Origin: DASYTH01 sp036002505
Lineage (GTDB): Bacteria > Actinomycetota > Actinomycetes > Mycobacteriales > Pseudonocardiaceae
Reading direction: 5' to 3'
NCBI RefSeq assembly: GCF_036002505.1
Contig: NZ_DASYTH010000223.1
Coordinates: forward strand, 1 to 64,000
DNA length: 64,000 nucleotides
The notes beneath the pieces were generated by a model that saw only the letters and a program-made list of their open reading frames with translations, did not search any database and was not told where the DNA came from. Shown one piece after another: positions 7,969 to 16,958 of this stretch; position 1 is the first letter of the stretch, and each line of letters begins with the position of its first letter. The position numbers and the translations under genes were made by a program.

Positions 7969-8240
7969 TGGCTGGCCTGCCCCGCACCGTCCAGTTGCGC
8001 CACCCGGTCGGCCACGGTCGTGGTGAACTCACCCACGGTCATCAGCGCCAGCGCCTCGGACTCGTCGTCGCCGAACTTCACGCCGAACCGGTCCTCCACC
8101 CGCACGGCGAGATCGGCCAGCGCCAGCGACTCCAGGTCGACACCGGACGGCCCGAGGGTCGTCTCGTCGTCGACCCCCTCGACGTCGTAGTTCATCTCCG
8201 CCAGCTGGGCGATGACGAACTCGCGGATCTCCGCCCTCAT
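7965..8240 (-). CDS. acyl carrier protein 2
   Basis: A 91-residue stand-alone carrier protein. The expected four-helix pattern is present, with the phosphopantetheine Ser in the VDLESLALADL segment. The residue before Ser is Glu instead of the usual Asp, an ESL variant rather than DSL. A clear ribosome binding site (GGAGAG) precedes ATG 8240. It lies 107 bp downstream of ligase 2 and overlaps ACP1 by 4 bp, so ligase 2-ACP2-ACP1 reads as one unit. The simplest reading is that ligase 2 charges one of these two carriers with the starter acid while the other holds malonate or the extended chain. This pairing is inferred from gene order. Confidence 0.85.
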   Translation of the reverse strand: MRAEIREFVIAQLAEMNYDVEGVDDETTLGPSGVDLESLALADLAVRVEDRFGVKFGDDESEALALMTVGEFTTTVADRVAQLDGAGQASQ

Positions 8241-8347
8241 AGGATCATCTCTCCTTCATGATTTCTCCCGGTCCTGTTCTGACCGAATTCAGTTATCGAC
8301 CGGGTCCTGCCCGGCATGACGGCCGCGTGACTCTAGTCACGCTCCGC

Positions 8348-9748
8348 TTACGACGTCGCGGCCTTCAACACCGAGCGGTCGCGGACGAGCTTTCCGGTGG
8401 TGGTGCGGGGGAACGGGTCGAGCACGTGCACCCGGCGCGGTCGCTTGTAGGCGGCCAGCCGCTCGGCGAGCGCGGCGTCCACCGAGTCCGCCGTGGCGGG
8501 CGCGGCGAGCTGCACGTAGGCGGTGATCACCTCGTCGAAGAGGACGACCGCGGCCAGCACCCCGGGCAGCTCCCCGAGCGTGGCCTCCACCTCGGTCAGG
8601 TCCACCTTGAGACCGCCGACCGAGACCTGCGAGTCGAGCCGGCCCTTCACGGTGACCAACCGGGTTTCCGGGTCCACCGTGCCGGCGTCCTTGGTGTGCA
8701 GCCAGCCGTCCGCCCACCGGGTCGGGTCCACCAGTCCGATGTAGGGCGACTGCGGCCGGCTCACCAGAAGTTCGCCGTCGCGCTCGACCACGTCCAGCCC
8801 GGGCGCCGGCATGAGCGAGGGCCGGTGCTCGCCGAAGAGGTCCGTGGCGATCACGCCGACCTCGGTCATCCCCCACATGTTGCCCAGCGGAACGCCGTAC
8901 TTCGCGTCGAACGCCCCGAGGACGGCGGCCGGCTGCAGCTCGCCGCCGGTGGTCATCCGCTTGAGCGAGGGCAGCTTCGGCGGGTCCAGCACCGAGGCCA
9001 GCAGCCCGATGTGGAACGGGACACCGAGCACGGTGGCGGGCGTCGGCTCGCTCGCCACCGCGTCCAGGATGCTGTCGCCGGTGAGCCGCTCCGGGGGCTG
9101 CACCACGGCGCCGGCGTGCAGGCCGTAGAGCAGCCCGCCGACCAGGCCCAGCACGTGCACCATCGAGGCCAGCACGATGATCCGCTCGCCGCGCTCCGGC
9201 ACGCCGTCGATGCGGGTGTACCGGTCGAGCTCGGCGACCAGGTCGGCGGCCGTGCGACCGATCACCTTGGACGGTCCGGTGGACCCGGAGCTGAGCTGCA
9301 CCACCGCGTGCGGCGTCGCGGCCGGGCGGCCCGGGTAGGTCGACACGGATTCCTCGACGTCGGCGAACGCGCGCAGCGCGCTGCTGCGAACGGTCTGCGG
9401 GGCGACCACGACCTGGGGGGCCAGCCGCTCGAGCGCCTTGTCCACCTCGAACTGGGTGAGCCGGTGGTCGAGCAGGATTACCTGCGCACCAATTCGCCAT
9501 CCGGCGAGCAAGTTTGCGATGTATGCCACCGATGGCGGTAAACGTAACGCCAGCGATCCACCCGCGACCAAGCCGGCGGCTTCGAGCCGTGATTGTCGCT
9601 CGGCCACCATTCGGCGCAATGCGGATCGGTCAATTGGCCCATCCACACGTATGCAAATTTCGGTGTCCCTACCGGCGAGCAGGATCTCGTCGACCCATTC
9701 CGGGCTCGTCTCGAGCCCAGCCCGGGTCGCCGACAGTCCTTTCGTCAT
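8348..9748 (-). CDS. AMP-forming acyl/aryl ligase 2
   Basis: A 466-residue adenylate-forming enzyme, shorter and divergent from ligase 1. Motifs are the phosphate loop VQLSSGSTGPSKVIG, WGMTEVG, the hinge region WLHTKDAG...TVKGRLDSQVSVGG, and the C-terminal Lys motif PRTTTGKLVRDR. GGAG sits 5 nt before ATG 9748, fixing the start. Length and hinge resemble stand-alone ligases that load free carrier proteins, and the next two genes downstream are ACPs. With hpgT directly upstream, Hpg or its keto-acid precursor is a reasonable candidate substrate, but a fatty or benzoic acid cannot be excluded. Binding-pocket residues would need a structure-based comparison. Confidence 0.83.
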   Translation of the reverse strand: MTKGLSATRAGLETSPEWVDEILLAGRDTEICIRVDGPIDRSALRRMVAERQSRLEAAGLVAGGSLALRLPPSVAYIANLLAGWRIGAQVILLDHRLTQFEVDKALERLAPQVVVAPQTVRSSALRAFADVEESVSTYPGRPAATPHAVVQLSSGSTGPSKVIGRTAADLVAELDRYTRIDGVPERGERIIVLASMVHVLGLVGGLLYGLHAGAVVQPPERLTGDSILDAVASEPTPATVLGVPFHIGLLASVLDPPKLPSLKRMTTGGELQPAAVLGAFDAKYGVPLGNMWGMTEVGVIATDLFGEHRPSLMPAPGLDVVERDGELLVSRPQSPYIGLVDPTRWADGWLHTKDAGTVDPETRLVTVKGRLDSQVSVGGLKVDLTEVEATLGELPGVLAAVVLFDEVITAYVQLAAPATADSVDAALAERLAAYKRPRRVHVLDPFPRTTTGKLVRDRSVLKAATS

Positions 9749-9980
9749 GAGCACTCCGCAAGGAGGCGTGCATTACCGAAATAAGCACGCCAAGTCCAGG
9801 TGTGATAACCAACCGGCTGTCGCCGCCGCAGCCGAGCGAACGGAGCGTACGTCACGACATGCCGAACGCACCATATGTGGATTGGTTACCGGATGATTAC
9901 CCGCTGCACTTGAGCGCGGGCCGTAACCGAACCCCCACCAAGATCATCACCGAGCGTCGACCACGCCCGGTCCGCGCAGG
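9749..9980. promoter_or_regulatory. intergenic region likely carrying the promoter for ligase 2-ACP-KS genes
   Basis: This 232-bp gap separates hpgT from ligase 2 on the minus strand and is less GC-rich than its surroundings. It contains AACCAAC near 9808 and the inverted TTGGTTACC near 9884, a possible widely spaced dyad. No gene is visible in it. It is the largest gap inside the cluster, so a separate promoter for the ligase 2-to-methyltransferase unit is plausible. No -10/-35 pair can be assigned with confidence. Confidence 0.4.
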
Positions 9981-11309
9981 TCAACCTGCGCGCAGCCGGT
10001 CGCTGATCAACGCCGCCACCCGCTCGATCCCGGCGTCGATCTGCGCGCCGGTGACCGTACTGCAGGACAGCCGCAGCGCCCGTACGGCGGTACCGGCGTC
10101 GTAGAAATGGTGCATCGGCGTCCACAGCACGCCGTAGTCCCGGGCCGAGCGCTCCAGCAGCGCGTCGTCCACGATGAATGGAACCGTGACCACGACGAAG
10201 AACCCACCGGCCGGTACGGTCCAGGTGACCGGGCCGGAACCGTTGGCGGAACGGGGGAAGCGTGCCGCGAGCCCGTCCAGGATCCGATTCATGTTCCGCG
10301 CGTACAGCTCGCGCTCGCGCACGTTCGCCTTGGCCAGGCTGCAATTGTACTGCAGCAGCTTGCCACCGACGACGGCCTGGGCGATGGGTGGGGTGTTCAG
10401 CGTGAGCATGCTCTTGATCTTCGAGAGCTGATCCGCTAAAAGGCCGATCTCCCCGCTCGCGTCCGCCACCCGCTGGTCCGCAACCACGTAGCCCACCCGC
10501 GCACCGGGCAGCACGGACTTCGCGAAGGAGCCCAGGTACACCACCCGGCGCCATTCGTCCAGCGCCTTCAGCGTGGGCAGCCGCTCCGCCTCGCCGTGGA
10601 ACAGCCCGTACGGATTGTCCTCCAGCAGCAGGATGTCCTCGTCCCGCGCCACCTGCAGCAGCCGCCGCCGCATCGGCACGTCCAGGCTCAGCCCCGACGG
10701 GTTGGCGAAGTCCGGCATCACGTAAAGGGCCCGCGGCCGCCGGCCCGCTTCCCTTGTCTGGCGAATGCGCGCGAGCAGATCGTCGAAATCGATTCCGGCA
10801 CTCCCGGTGGCCACCGGAACCACCGGCAGGTCCGCCAGCCGGGCAGCGCCGGTCAGCCCGACATAGGTCGGCGACACGGCGAGCAGCACGTCCCGCTCGT
10901 CGGCCCGCAGCGCCCGCGCCACCAGGAACATGGCCTCCTGGCAACCCACGGTGACCACAATGGACTCCGGGTCGACCGTGACGCCCTCGTCCAGTGACAG
11001 GTTCGTGGCGACCAGCTCGTGGATGATTCCTTTGGTCCGGCCATATTGGAAAACCAGGCGGCGAACCCGCTCCGCGGAGTAACCGAGCTCGTCCCCCAGA
11101 TAGCTACAGAAAGTGCGCACGTACCGGTGCAGGTCCTCGAGGTCGAAGAACTCCTCGCACGGCCGCCCGGCAGCCAGCGTTATCGCGTCCGGGTAGTGGT
11201 GAGACACCTCGTTGAGGAAATTCATCGAGTTCAACGCTGGATCTTCCAGCGAGCCGTGCAGCGCCGCCGTGGTCAGATCGGCGGTATCGACTAAGTCCGT
11301 GGCATCCAT
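9981..11309 (-). CDS. hpgT: 4-hydroxyphenylglycine aminotransferase
   Basis: A 442-residue fold-type I PLP aminotransferase that converts 4-hydroxyphenylglyoxylate to L-4-hydroxyphenylglycine, in known systems using tyrosine as amino donor and regenerating 4-hydroxyphenylpyruvate for HmaS. The PLP lysine is Lys264 in LGSFAKSVLPGARVG. PDFANPSG and EDNPYGLF are the usual cofactor-contact segments. The whole sequence follows the HpgT family from glycopeptide producers as I recall it, including SMNFLNEV near the N-terminus, FQYGRTKGI and LWTPMHHFY. GGAGGGG before ATG 11309 fixes the start. It lies 14 bp after hmo, so the two are cotranscribed. The general MocR/KAT-like family is the alternative, made unlikely by the pathway neighbours. 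Confidence 0.88.
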   Translation of the reverse strand: MDATDLVDTADLTTAALHGSLEDPALNSMNFLNEVSHHYPDAITLAAGRPCEEFFDLEDLHRYVRTFCSYLGDELGYSAERVRRLVFQYGRTKGIIHELVATNLSLDEGVTVDPESIVVTVGCQEAMFLVARALRADERDVLLAVSPTYVGLTGAARLADLPVVPVATGSAGIDFDDLLARIRQTREAGRRPRALYVMPDFANPSGLSLDVPMRRRLLQVARDEDILLLEDNPYGLFHGEAERLPTLKALDEWRRVVYLGSFAKSVLPGARVGYVVADQRVADASGEIGLLADQLSKIKSMLTLNTPPIAQAVVGGKLLQYNCSLAKANVRERELYARNMNRILDGLAARFPRSANGSGPVTWTVPAGGFFVVVTVPFIVDDALLERSARDYGVLWTPMHHFYDAGTAVRALRLSCSTVTGAQIDAGIERVAALISDRLRAG

Positions 11310-11323
11310 TCGCCCCTCCCCAT

Positions 11324-12397
11324 CTACAGAACCGCAAGCGTACGTGCCGCGGCCGGGTTCGCACACCCGGCGAGGGTCAAAGCGTCGCGAAGCTCACTCA
11401 GGAGTAACGAAAGCACCTGATGCGCTCCGTGCGCACCGTCCACCGCGAGCCCCCACAGCAGCGGGCGGCCCAGCAGCACCCCGGACGCGCCCAGCGCCAG
11501 CGCCCGCAACACGTCGGTGCCGCTGCGGATCCCACTGTCCAGCAACACCTCACACCGCGAGCCCACGGCGTCCACGATCGCCGGCAGCGCCGCCGCACTG
11601 GCCGCCGCGCCGTCGAGCTGGCGGCCGCCGTGATTGGACACCACCACCGCGTCCGCCCCGGTCTCCACCGCCCGCACCGCGTCCCGCGGATCCAGGATCC
11701 CCTTCACCACCAACGGAAGCGTGGTCCGCTCGCGCAGCCATTCCAGGTCCGCCCAGCCGAGCGCGGAGGCGAAGATCTCCTGGGTGTGCGCGGCGATCGC
11801 CGACTCGCCGCGCAGCGGGTTGCTGTGCGCGGTCGAGAACCCCCCGGAGACGAGGTTGGCCGCGACCACCTCGGCCGGCAGCCGGAAGGCGTTGCGCACG
11901 TCGCGCAGCCGGCGGCCGAGCACCGGCACGTCCACGGTGACCATGAGCACCTGGCAGCCGGCCGCCTCGGCGCGCGCCACCATGGCGTCCACTTGCGACC
12001 GGTCGCGCAGCCAGTACAACTGGAACCACGTGACGGCCCCGACCTCGGTGATCTCCTCGATCGTGGCGCTGCTCAGAACACTTGCCACATAAGGAATCCC
12101 GATATCGCGCGCGGCCGCGGCCAGGGCCAGCTCACCGTCCGGATGGACCAGTCGCTGGTAGGCCATCGGCGCGGCGGCCACCGGCAGGCTGGCCTCGCAC
12201 TTGAGCAGCTGGCTGCCGGTGTCCGCGCCCCCAGAGCCGGCGAGCACCCGGGGCAGCAGCGCGACGGCGTCCAGCGCGGCCCGGTTGGCTGCCAGCGTCG
12301 TCTCGTCCCCACTGCCCCCGGCGATGAAATCCCAGACCCCCTTGGGCAGGAGACTCTCGGCGCGCAACTCGAAATCCGCAAGGTTCACCGCGTCATT
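11324..12397 (-). CDS. hmo: 4-hydroxymandelate oxidase
   Basis: A 357-residue FMN-dependent alpha-hydroxy-acid oxidase that oxidises 4-hydroxymandelate to 4-hydroxyphenylglyoxylate. The active-site base His257 lies in SNHGGRQLDG, the flavin-contact Lys233 in VVKGIL, and phosphate binding in DSGIRSG...LGRPLLWGL. FDFLAGGSG-like WDFIAGGSG at the N-terminus and the 357-residue length match Hmo of glycopeptide clusters. TTG 12397 is preferred because GAGG lies 6 nt upstream; a start at 12484 would run through a repeat region. Glycolate or lactate oxidase specificity is possible by family alone, but location between hpgT and the rest of the Hpg genes makes Hmo the best call. Confidence 0.87.
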   Translation of the reverse strand, partial: NDAVNLADFELRAESLLPKGVWDFIAGGSGDETTLAANRAALDAVALLPRVLAGSGGADTGSQLLKCEASLPVAAAPMAYQRLVHPDGELALAAAARDIGIPYVASVLSSATIEEITEVGAVTWFQLYWLRDRSQVDAMVARAEAAGCQVLMVTVDVPVLGRRLRDVRNAFRLPAEVVAANLVSGGFSTAHSNPLRGESAIAAHTQEIFASALGWADLEWLRERTTLPLVVKGILDPRDAVRAVETGADAVVVSNHGGRQLDGAAASAAALPAIVDAVGSRCEVLLDSGIRSGTDVLRALALGASGVLLGRPLLWGLAVDGAHGAHQVLSLLLSELRDALTLAGCANPAAARTLAVL

Positions 12398-12408
12398 CAA
12401 ACCATCAC

Positions 12409-12490
12409 CTCGCAAGCTCGCTGATGGAGACCCCAGCGCCTCGCAAGCTCGGCGCCGGGGCAGTATCCAACGGTTCGCTCGCAAGCTCGC
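12409..12490. repeat. three copies of CTCGCAAGCTCG
   Basis: CTCGCAAGCTCG occurs at 12409, 12440 and 12478, with its own short palindrome (GAGC/GCTC-type symmetry). It lies just upstream of the hmo start, between the cluster's MFS gene and the Hpg genes. Short inverted repeats of this kind are frequent between actinomycete genes. A regulator binding role is possible but unsupported. Confidence 0.6.
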
Positions 12491-12509
12491 TCACGCCGGC
12501 ACAATGGCA

Positions 12510-12543
12510 CGCGGTCCCCGGGCGAACAAGCCCGGGGACCGCG
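12510..12543 (-). terminator. strong intrinsic-type hairpin after the MFS gene
   Basis: CGCGGTCCCCGGGC (12510-12523) pairs perfectly with 12530-12543 around a 6-nt loop (gaacaa), a 14-bp GC stem. It lies 20 bp beyond the stop of the MFS gene on the minus strand and before hmo. It probably ends the MFS transcript and makes hmo-hpgT a separate unit. No U tract follows, as is common for actinomycete terminators. Confidence 0.75.
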
Positions 12544-12562
12544 TCGGCGATCAACTTGCCGG

Positions 12563-13948
12563 TTACCGGTCGGCCAGCACCGCCGCCACCGACACCGCCG
12601 CGGCCACGGTCAGCACCCCGAACCCGACGTGGAACGCCGCACCCGCACCGCCGGCCACCCCGAACGCCAGCGCCCCGATCGCCGGGCCGGCGGCGAAGCC
12701 CATCGTCCGCAGCAGCGCGGTGATCCCGCTCGACGCCCCGGTGAGCTCCGGTGGCGTGGCCGCCAGGATCGCGGTCACGTTCGGCCCGGCGAACAACCCG
12801 TTGCCGGCCCCGATCACGGCCAGCGGCCAGGCGACGTCCAGCAACCCGGCGCCGGTGCCGACGGTCAGCATGGCCGCCGTCCCGCCGAGGATCACCAGCA
12901 CCCCGGCGAGTGCCACCGGCCGGGTGCCGATCCGGTCCGCCAGCACCCCGGCCACCGGCGACACCACCGCCATCGCCGCGGACATCGTCAGCAGCGTCAG
13001 CCCGATCATCCGCGGCGCCGCGTGCAGCGTGTCCGCCAGGAAGTACGGCACCAGGAAGTTCACCCCGCCCACTCCGGCGGTCATCATCGGCAGCGCGGTC
13101 AATCCCAGCGCGATCGGCCGCCGCCGCAGCAATCCGATCACCGGCCGGGACGCCCGCAGCCGCAGCCACACCAGCACGGCGCCGATCGCGACCACGGCCA
13201 AGCCCGCGGGTCCGGCCACGCCGCCGCGACCCGCCAGGTCCAGGCTCAGGAACAGGGCCGTGGCGCCCACGCCGAGCACCAGCGCCTCGCGCAGCATGGC
13301 CCGGCCCGGCGCCGGCAACCCGGCCTTCGGCCCCAGCCGGGCGGGAATCGTCCGCCGCGCCACCAACGCCGCGAGGACCACGACCGGGATGTTCACCAGG
13401 AACACCGCGCGCCAGCCGTAGGCCTGGGCGAGCAGCCCGCCCACCGCGGGCCCGGCCACCCCGGACAGCGGGATCAGGGTCAGCACGATGCTCATCGCCC
13501 GCGCCCGGTGCTCCGGCCGCACCGACGTGGCCACGATCGGCATGCCCGCCACGCCGATCAGGCTGCCGAACAGGCCCTGCAGCACCCGCCCGGCCAGCAG
13601 CACCGGGAAGCCCGGCGCCACCGCGATCAGCACGCTGGCCACCCCGAACCCGCCGACCGCGAGCAGGAACGAGGGCAGCGGCCCGGCCCGGTCCAGCCAG
13701 CGCCCGGCCGGAATGCTCAGCGCCACAAGGGGAATCGTGTAGGCCAGCAGCACCCACTGGGTGAGCGCCGGGCCCGCGCCGAAGTCGGCGCCGATCAGCG
13801 GAAGCGCCACCGCGACGATGGTCAGGTCGAGCGCGGCGAGCACGATGCCCAGCGACACCGCCACGACGGCACCCCACCGGGTGCGCGGCTCGGTGTCCGC
13901 CGCCGGGCGGATCTCGGAGAGTTCGTTCGTCTTCGTCAAAGTCGTCAT
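12563..13948 (-). CDS. MFS drug/product exporter (DHA2-like)
   Basis: A 461-residue inner-membrane proton antiporter of the major facilitator superfamily. Motif A-like GRWLDRAGPLPSF follows TM2, the first helix carries the LDLTIVAVALPLIG signature of DHA2/EmrB-type exporters, and GPAVGGLLAQAYGWRAVFLVN (motif C region) marks TM5-6. About 14 hydrophobic segments can be counted. It lies between the LAL regulator gene and the Hpg genes on the same strand, 61 bp from the regulator stop. Likely role: export of, and self-resistance to, the cluster product. A hairpin terminator follows, so it may be expressed separately from the biosynthetic genes. Confidence 0.88.
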   Translation of the reverse strand: MTTLTKTNELSEIRPAADTEPRTRWGAVVAVSLGIVLAALDLTIVAVALPLIGADFGAGPALTQWVLLAYTIPLVALSIPAGRWLDRAGPLPSFLLAVGGFGVASVLIAVAPGFPVLLAGRVLQGLFGSLIGVAGMPIVATSVRPEHRARAMSIVLTLIPLSGVAGPAVGGLLAQAYGWRAVFLVNIPVVVLAALVARRTIPARLGPKAGLPAPGRAMLREALVLGVGATALFLSLDLAGRGGVAGPAGLAVVAIGAVLVWLRLRASRPVIGLLRRRPIALGLTALPMMTAGVGGVNFLVPYFLADTLHAAPRMIGLTLLTMSAAMAVVSPVAGVLADRIGTRPVALAGVLVILGGTAAMLTVGTGAGLLDVAWPLAVIGAGNGLFAGPNVTAILAATPPELTGASSGITALLRTMGFAAGPAIGALAFGVAGGAGAAFHVGFGVLTVAAAVSVAAVLADR

Positions 13949-14009
13949 GCGAACGAGGTTCGCCCTAAGCCGCGCATCCCCACATTGGGACGGCGCCCTA
14001 TTTCCCGGC

Positions 14010-16811
14010 TCAGCCGCCGCTGGTGTCTAAGACACCGAGCCGGTGTGCCGCGGCCGCCGCCTCGACCCTGTTCGCCACGCCCAGCTTCGCGATCACGTTG
14101 GAGACGTGCACGCTGGCCGTCTTCGCCGAGATGAACAGCTCCTCGGCGATCTCCCGGTTACCGCGACCCGCCGACACCAGCCGCAGGATCTCCATCTCCC
14201 GCGGAGTCAATCCCAGCTCCCGGCGCACTTGGTCGTCCGGCACGGTGTCCTTCGCGGTGACGGTGATCCGGGCCCGCCGGGCCAGATCGTCGATCCGGCC
14301 GCGCAGCGGTGTCGCACCGAGGTCATCGGCGATCTTGGCCGCGCGGCGCAGCATTGCCGCCGCGGTGTCGCGGTCGCCGTCGAGGACCGCGGCCTCCGCG
14401 GCGGGCAGCAGGGCCTGCGCCAACCGGTGCGGCTGGTTGAGCTCGTCCCACGCTCGCACCGCCGCGTCCCATGCCGTGCGGTCGAACGTCCCGCCGGCCC
14501 TGGTGAGTTCGGCTTCGAAGACAAGTGCCTCGGCATGTTGGACCGGCGTGAACCGGCCCACTCTGTCGGCCACCTCGCGCAGCCGGGATAGCAGCGGTGT
14601 CTGGCCATGCGCTTCGGCGACTGCGTGGGCGCCGAGCGCGAGCAGGTTCCAGGTGAACCGCGCGGCGTCGGCCAGGTAGGGCAGTTCCAGCGCCTGTTCG
14701 AGCACTGCGAGCGCGTCCGCCGTTCGCCCCTGCGCCAGCCGCAGCCGGATCTCCAGCCGGGGCAGCCGCAACGGATCCTGGGCGAACCCGGCGGCGCCGG
14801 CGAGCAGCTCGTGGGACTGCGCCACGGCGTCCTCGGCCACCGCGAGATCCCCCCGGTGCAACGAGATCACCCCGCGGTAGCACAGCAGGTGGGCGCGGAA
14901 GGTGGCCGGCGGCGCCAGGCTCAGCGCGTGCTCGACGCCGTCCAGCGCCTCGTCCCACCGGCCGAGCGCGTACAGCGCCCCGATCAGGTCGATGGCATGC
15001 CCGGCACCGTAGGCGCGGGCCACCCCCATGGCCTGGACCCGGGTCAGCGCGGCCCGGGCGATCTCGGCGGAGCGCTCGGCCCGGCCGAACCCCAGCAGGA
15101 TCGACGCCTCGTGGTGCAGTGACCTCATCACCACGTGGTCCGAGCCGACCCGCTCGGCGAGGCGCCGCGCCTCGGCCAGCCGAACCAGCTGCGCGTCCAG
15201 GTCGCCGAGCCGGGCGGCCAGGATGGCAAGGGTGACCATGGCCGCCGCCTGCGCCCGGTCGTCCCCGGTGCGCCGCGCCAGGGTCAGCGCCTCCTCGGCC
15301 GCCGCCCGGGCCGCGTCCGGCATCGGCGGTCCCTCGAGGTACCGGCCGGCCAGGTCGTTGAGCACCCCGGCGCGCGCCGGATCGCCCGCCGGCACCAGCG
15401 CGACCGCCGCCCGAAGATCGTCGAGGTCGCCGGCCTGCCCGGTCTGCCGGCGCATCAGCCCCCGCCGCACCAGCAGCCGCGCCGCCCGCACCGGCTCACT
15501 TCCCTGATCCACCAAGGCGAGCGCCTCGGTGGCCAGCCCGGCACCCCGAGCGTGATCACCCGCGCTGTGCGCCGCCTCGACCGCCCACTCCAGCACACTC
15601 ACCCGGTCCGCGCCGATCCGCCCGGCCGCGTCCGGCACCGACGGCCACAGCCGCAGCACGTGCGCCAGCATCTCCAGCTGCTCACCGAACGCCAGCGAGG
15701 CCGCCCGGTCCAGCGCCGCCCCGTGCGCCGCGACCAGCGCCGGGCCGGCCTCGCCGGCGGCGATCAGGTGCCGCGCCACAACGCCGACTTCCCTCCCGCC
15801 CGCGAGCACCTCGGCGTACCGCCGGTGCAGCGGCCCGCGCTCCCCGGGCAGCAAGCTGCCGTACACCGCCTCCCGGATCAGCGCATGCCGGAACGCGTAC
15901 CCGTCGCCGTCCACCATGATCACGTTGGCGTCCACCGCGGGCCGCACCACCGCCGAGAGCGCCGCGTCGTCCAGCCCGGTCACGGCCACCAGCACGGCAT
16001 GCGGCACCGCCGCCCCACCGGCCGCGGCCGCCCGCAGCACCGCGCCGGTCTCCGCCGGCAGCCGCTCGATCCGGTCCAGCAGCAGATCGGCGAGCGACGC
16101 CGCCGGTGGACCGCCGTCCAGCAGGGCCTCCACGAACAGCGGGTTGCCCTCGCTGCGCCGGTAGATCGCGTCGACCAGCTCGGGCTCCGGCTCGCGCCCA
16201 CGGATGGCCCGCATCTGGGCCACGACATCAGCACGGGACAGCCGGCCGAGCTCCAGCCGGCGCACCCACGGCAGCCGGGTCAACTCGGCGATCAATGAGC
16301 GGAGCGGGTGCGCGCGGTGCACGTCCTCCGCCCGGTAGGTCACCACCAGCAGCAGCCGCGGCACCGACTGCTGGTTGCGCACCAGGAAGTCCAGCAGGTC
16401 CCGGCTGGACCGGTCGGCCCAGTGCGCGTCCTCGATGACCAGCACCAGCGGGCGTTCCTCGGCCAGCCGGTCCAGCTCGGCCAGCACGCGCTCGAACAGC
16501 CGCACCCGGCCCAGCTCGCCGTCGCCGGCCACGTCGAGCCGCACGTCCGAGCCCCGCAGCGCCGCCGTGAAGGGCGCGTACGGCAGCCCCGCGCCACCCA
16601 GCTCGACGCACATCCCGACCAGCGCCCGGGCTCGCCCGCCGCCCAACCCGGCCAGGAGCTCCCGCACCAGCCGGGACTTGCCCACCCCGGACTCACCGCC
16701 GACGAGCACGGTCGCCGGCTGCTCGGCGCCGGCGCCGGCCAGCGCGTCGCGCAGCACCGCCAGCTCGCCGCCGCGCCCGACGAGGATCGCGCTCTCAACA
16801 CCCGGCCTCAT
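14010..16811 (-). CDS. LAL-type (large ATP-binding LuxR) transcriptional regulator
   Basis: A 933-residue cytoplasmic regulator. An N-terminal AAA/STAND ATPase has Walker A GGESGVGKS at 38-46 and Walker B-like LVLVIEDAHWAD. A long helical TPR-like middle follows. A C-terminal LuxR helix-turn-helix (about 865-925) begins at LTPREMEILRLVSAG and contains NREIAEELFISAKTASVHVSNVIAKLGV. LAL proteins often act as cluster-situated activators. It is the first gene of the minus-strand series, upstream of the exporter and Hpg genes, so it likely activates this cluster. The SDR gene diverges from it across a 147-bp gap. The effector is unknown. Confidence 0.9.
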   Translation of the reverse strand: MRPGVESAILVGRGGELAVLRDALAGAGAEQPATVLVGGESGVGKSRLVRELLAGLGGGRARALVGMCVELGGAGLPYAPFTAALRGSDVRLDVAGDGELGRVRLFERVLAELDRLAEERPLVLVIEDAHWADRSSRDLLDFLVRNQQSVPRLLLVVTYRAEDVHRAHPLRSLIAELTRLPWVRRLELGRLSRADVVAQMRAIRGREPEPELVDAIYRRSEGNPLFVEALLDGGPPAASLADLLLDRIERLPAETGAVLRAAAAGGAAVPHAVLVAVTGLDDAALSAVVRPAVDANVIMVDGDGYAFRHALIREAVYGSLLPGERGPLHRRYAEVLAGGREVGVVARHLIAAGEAGPALVAAHGAALDRAASLAFGEQLEMLAHVLRLWPSVPDAAGRIGADRVSVLEWAVEAAHSAGDHARGAGLATEALALVDQGSEPVRAARLLVRRGLMRRQTGQAGDLDDLRAAVALVPAGDPARAGVLNDLAGRYLEGPPMPDAARAAAEEALTLARRTGDDRAQAAAMVTLAILAARLGDLDAQLVRLAEARRLAERVGSDHVVMRSLHHEASILLGFGRAERSAEIARAALTRVQAMGVARAYGAGHAIDLIGALYALGRWDEALDGVEHALSLAPPATFRAHLLCYRGVISLHRGDLAVAEDAVAQSHELLAGAAGFAQDPLRLPRLEIRLRLAQGRTADALAVLEQALELPYLADAARFTWNLLALGAHAVAEAHGQTPLLSRLREVADRVGRFTPVQHAEALVFEAELTRAGGTFDRTAWDAAVRAWDELNQPHRLAQALLPAAEAAVLDGDRDTAAAMLRRAAKIADDLGATPLRGRIDDLARRARITVTAKDTVPDDQVRRELGLTPREMEILRLVSAGRGNREIAEELFISAKTASVHVSNVIAKLGVANRVEAAAAAHRLGVLDTSGG

Positions 16812-16958
16812 ATGCCGCGGATGCTAGCCGGACCGAACCCCCGCGATCACGCTCGTCGCACAATGCCGGCCGCCCGCCGCCGGTGGTCCCCACGGATCAC
16901 CCGCCGGTCCAACACTGTCCGCAAGTTCCAACAGCGGAGTTCGGGGAGGGGTATCCCA
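16812..16958. promoter_or_regulatory. divergent promoter region, LAL regulator / SDR
   Basis: This 147-bp gap lies between divergently transcribed genes. GGGGAGGGG at about 16943-16951 is the ribosome binding site of the SDR gene. No clear inverted repeat was found. Both promoters must lie here unless the transcripts overlap. Confidence 0.5.

Noticed and set aside
1..16811. Glycopeptide antibiotic cluster
   Set aside because: The Hpg genes match, but no NRPS, P450 cross-linking or glycosyltransferase genes are visible, and ketosynthases and ACPs are present instead.
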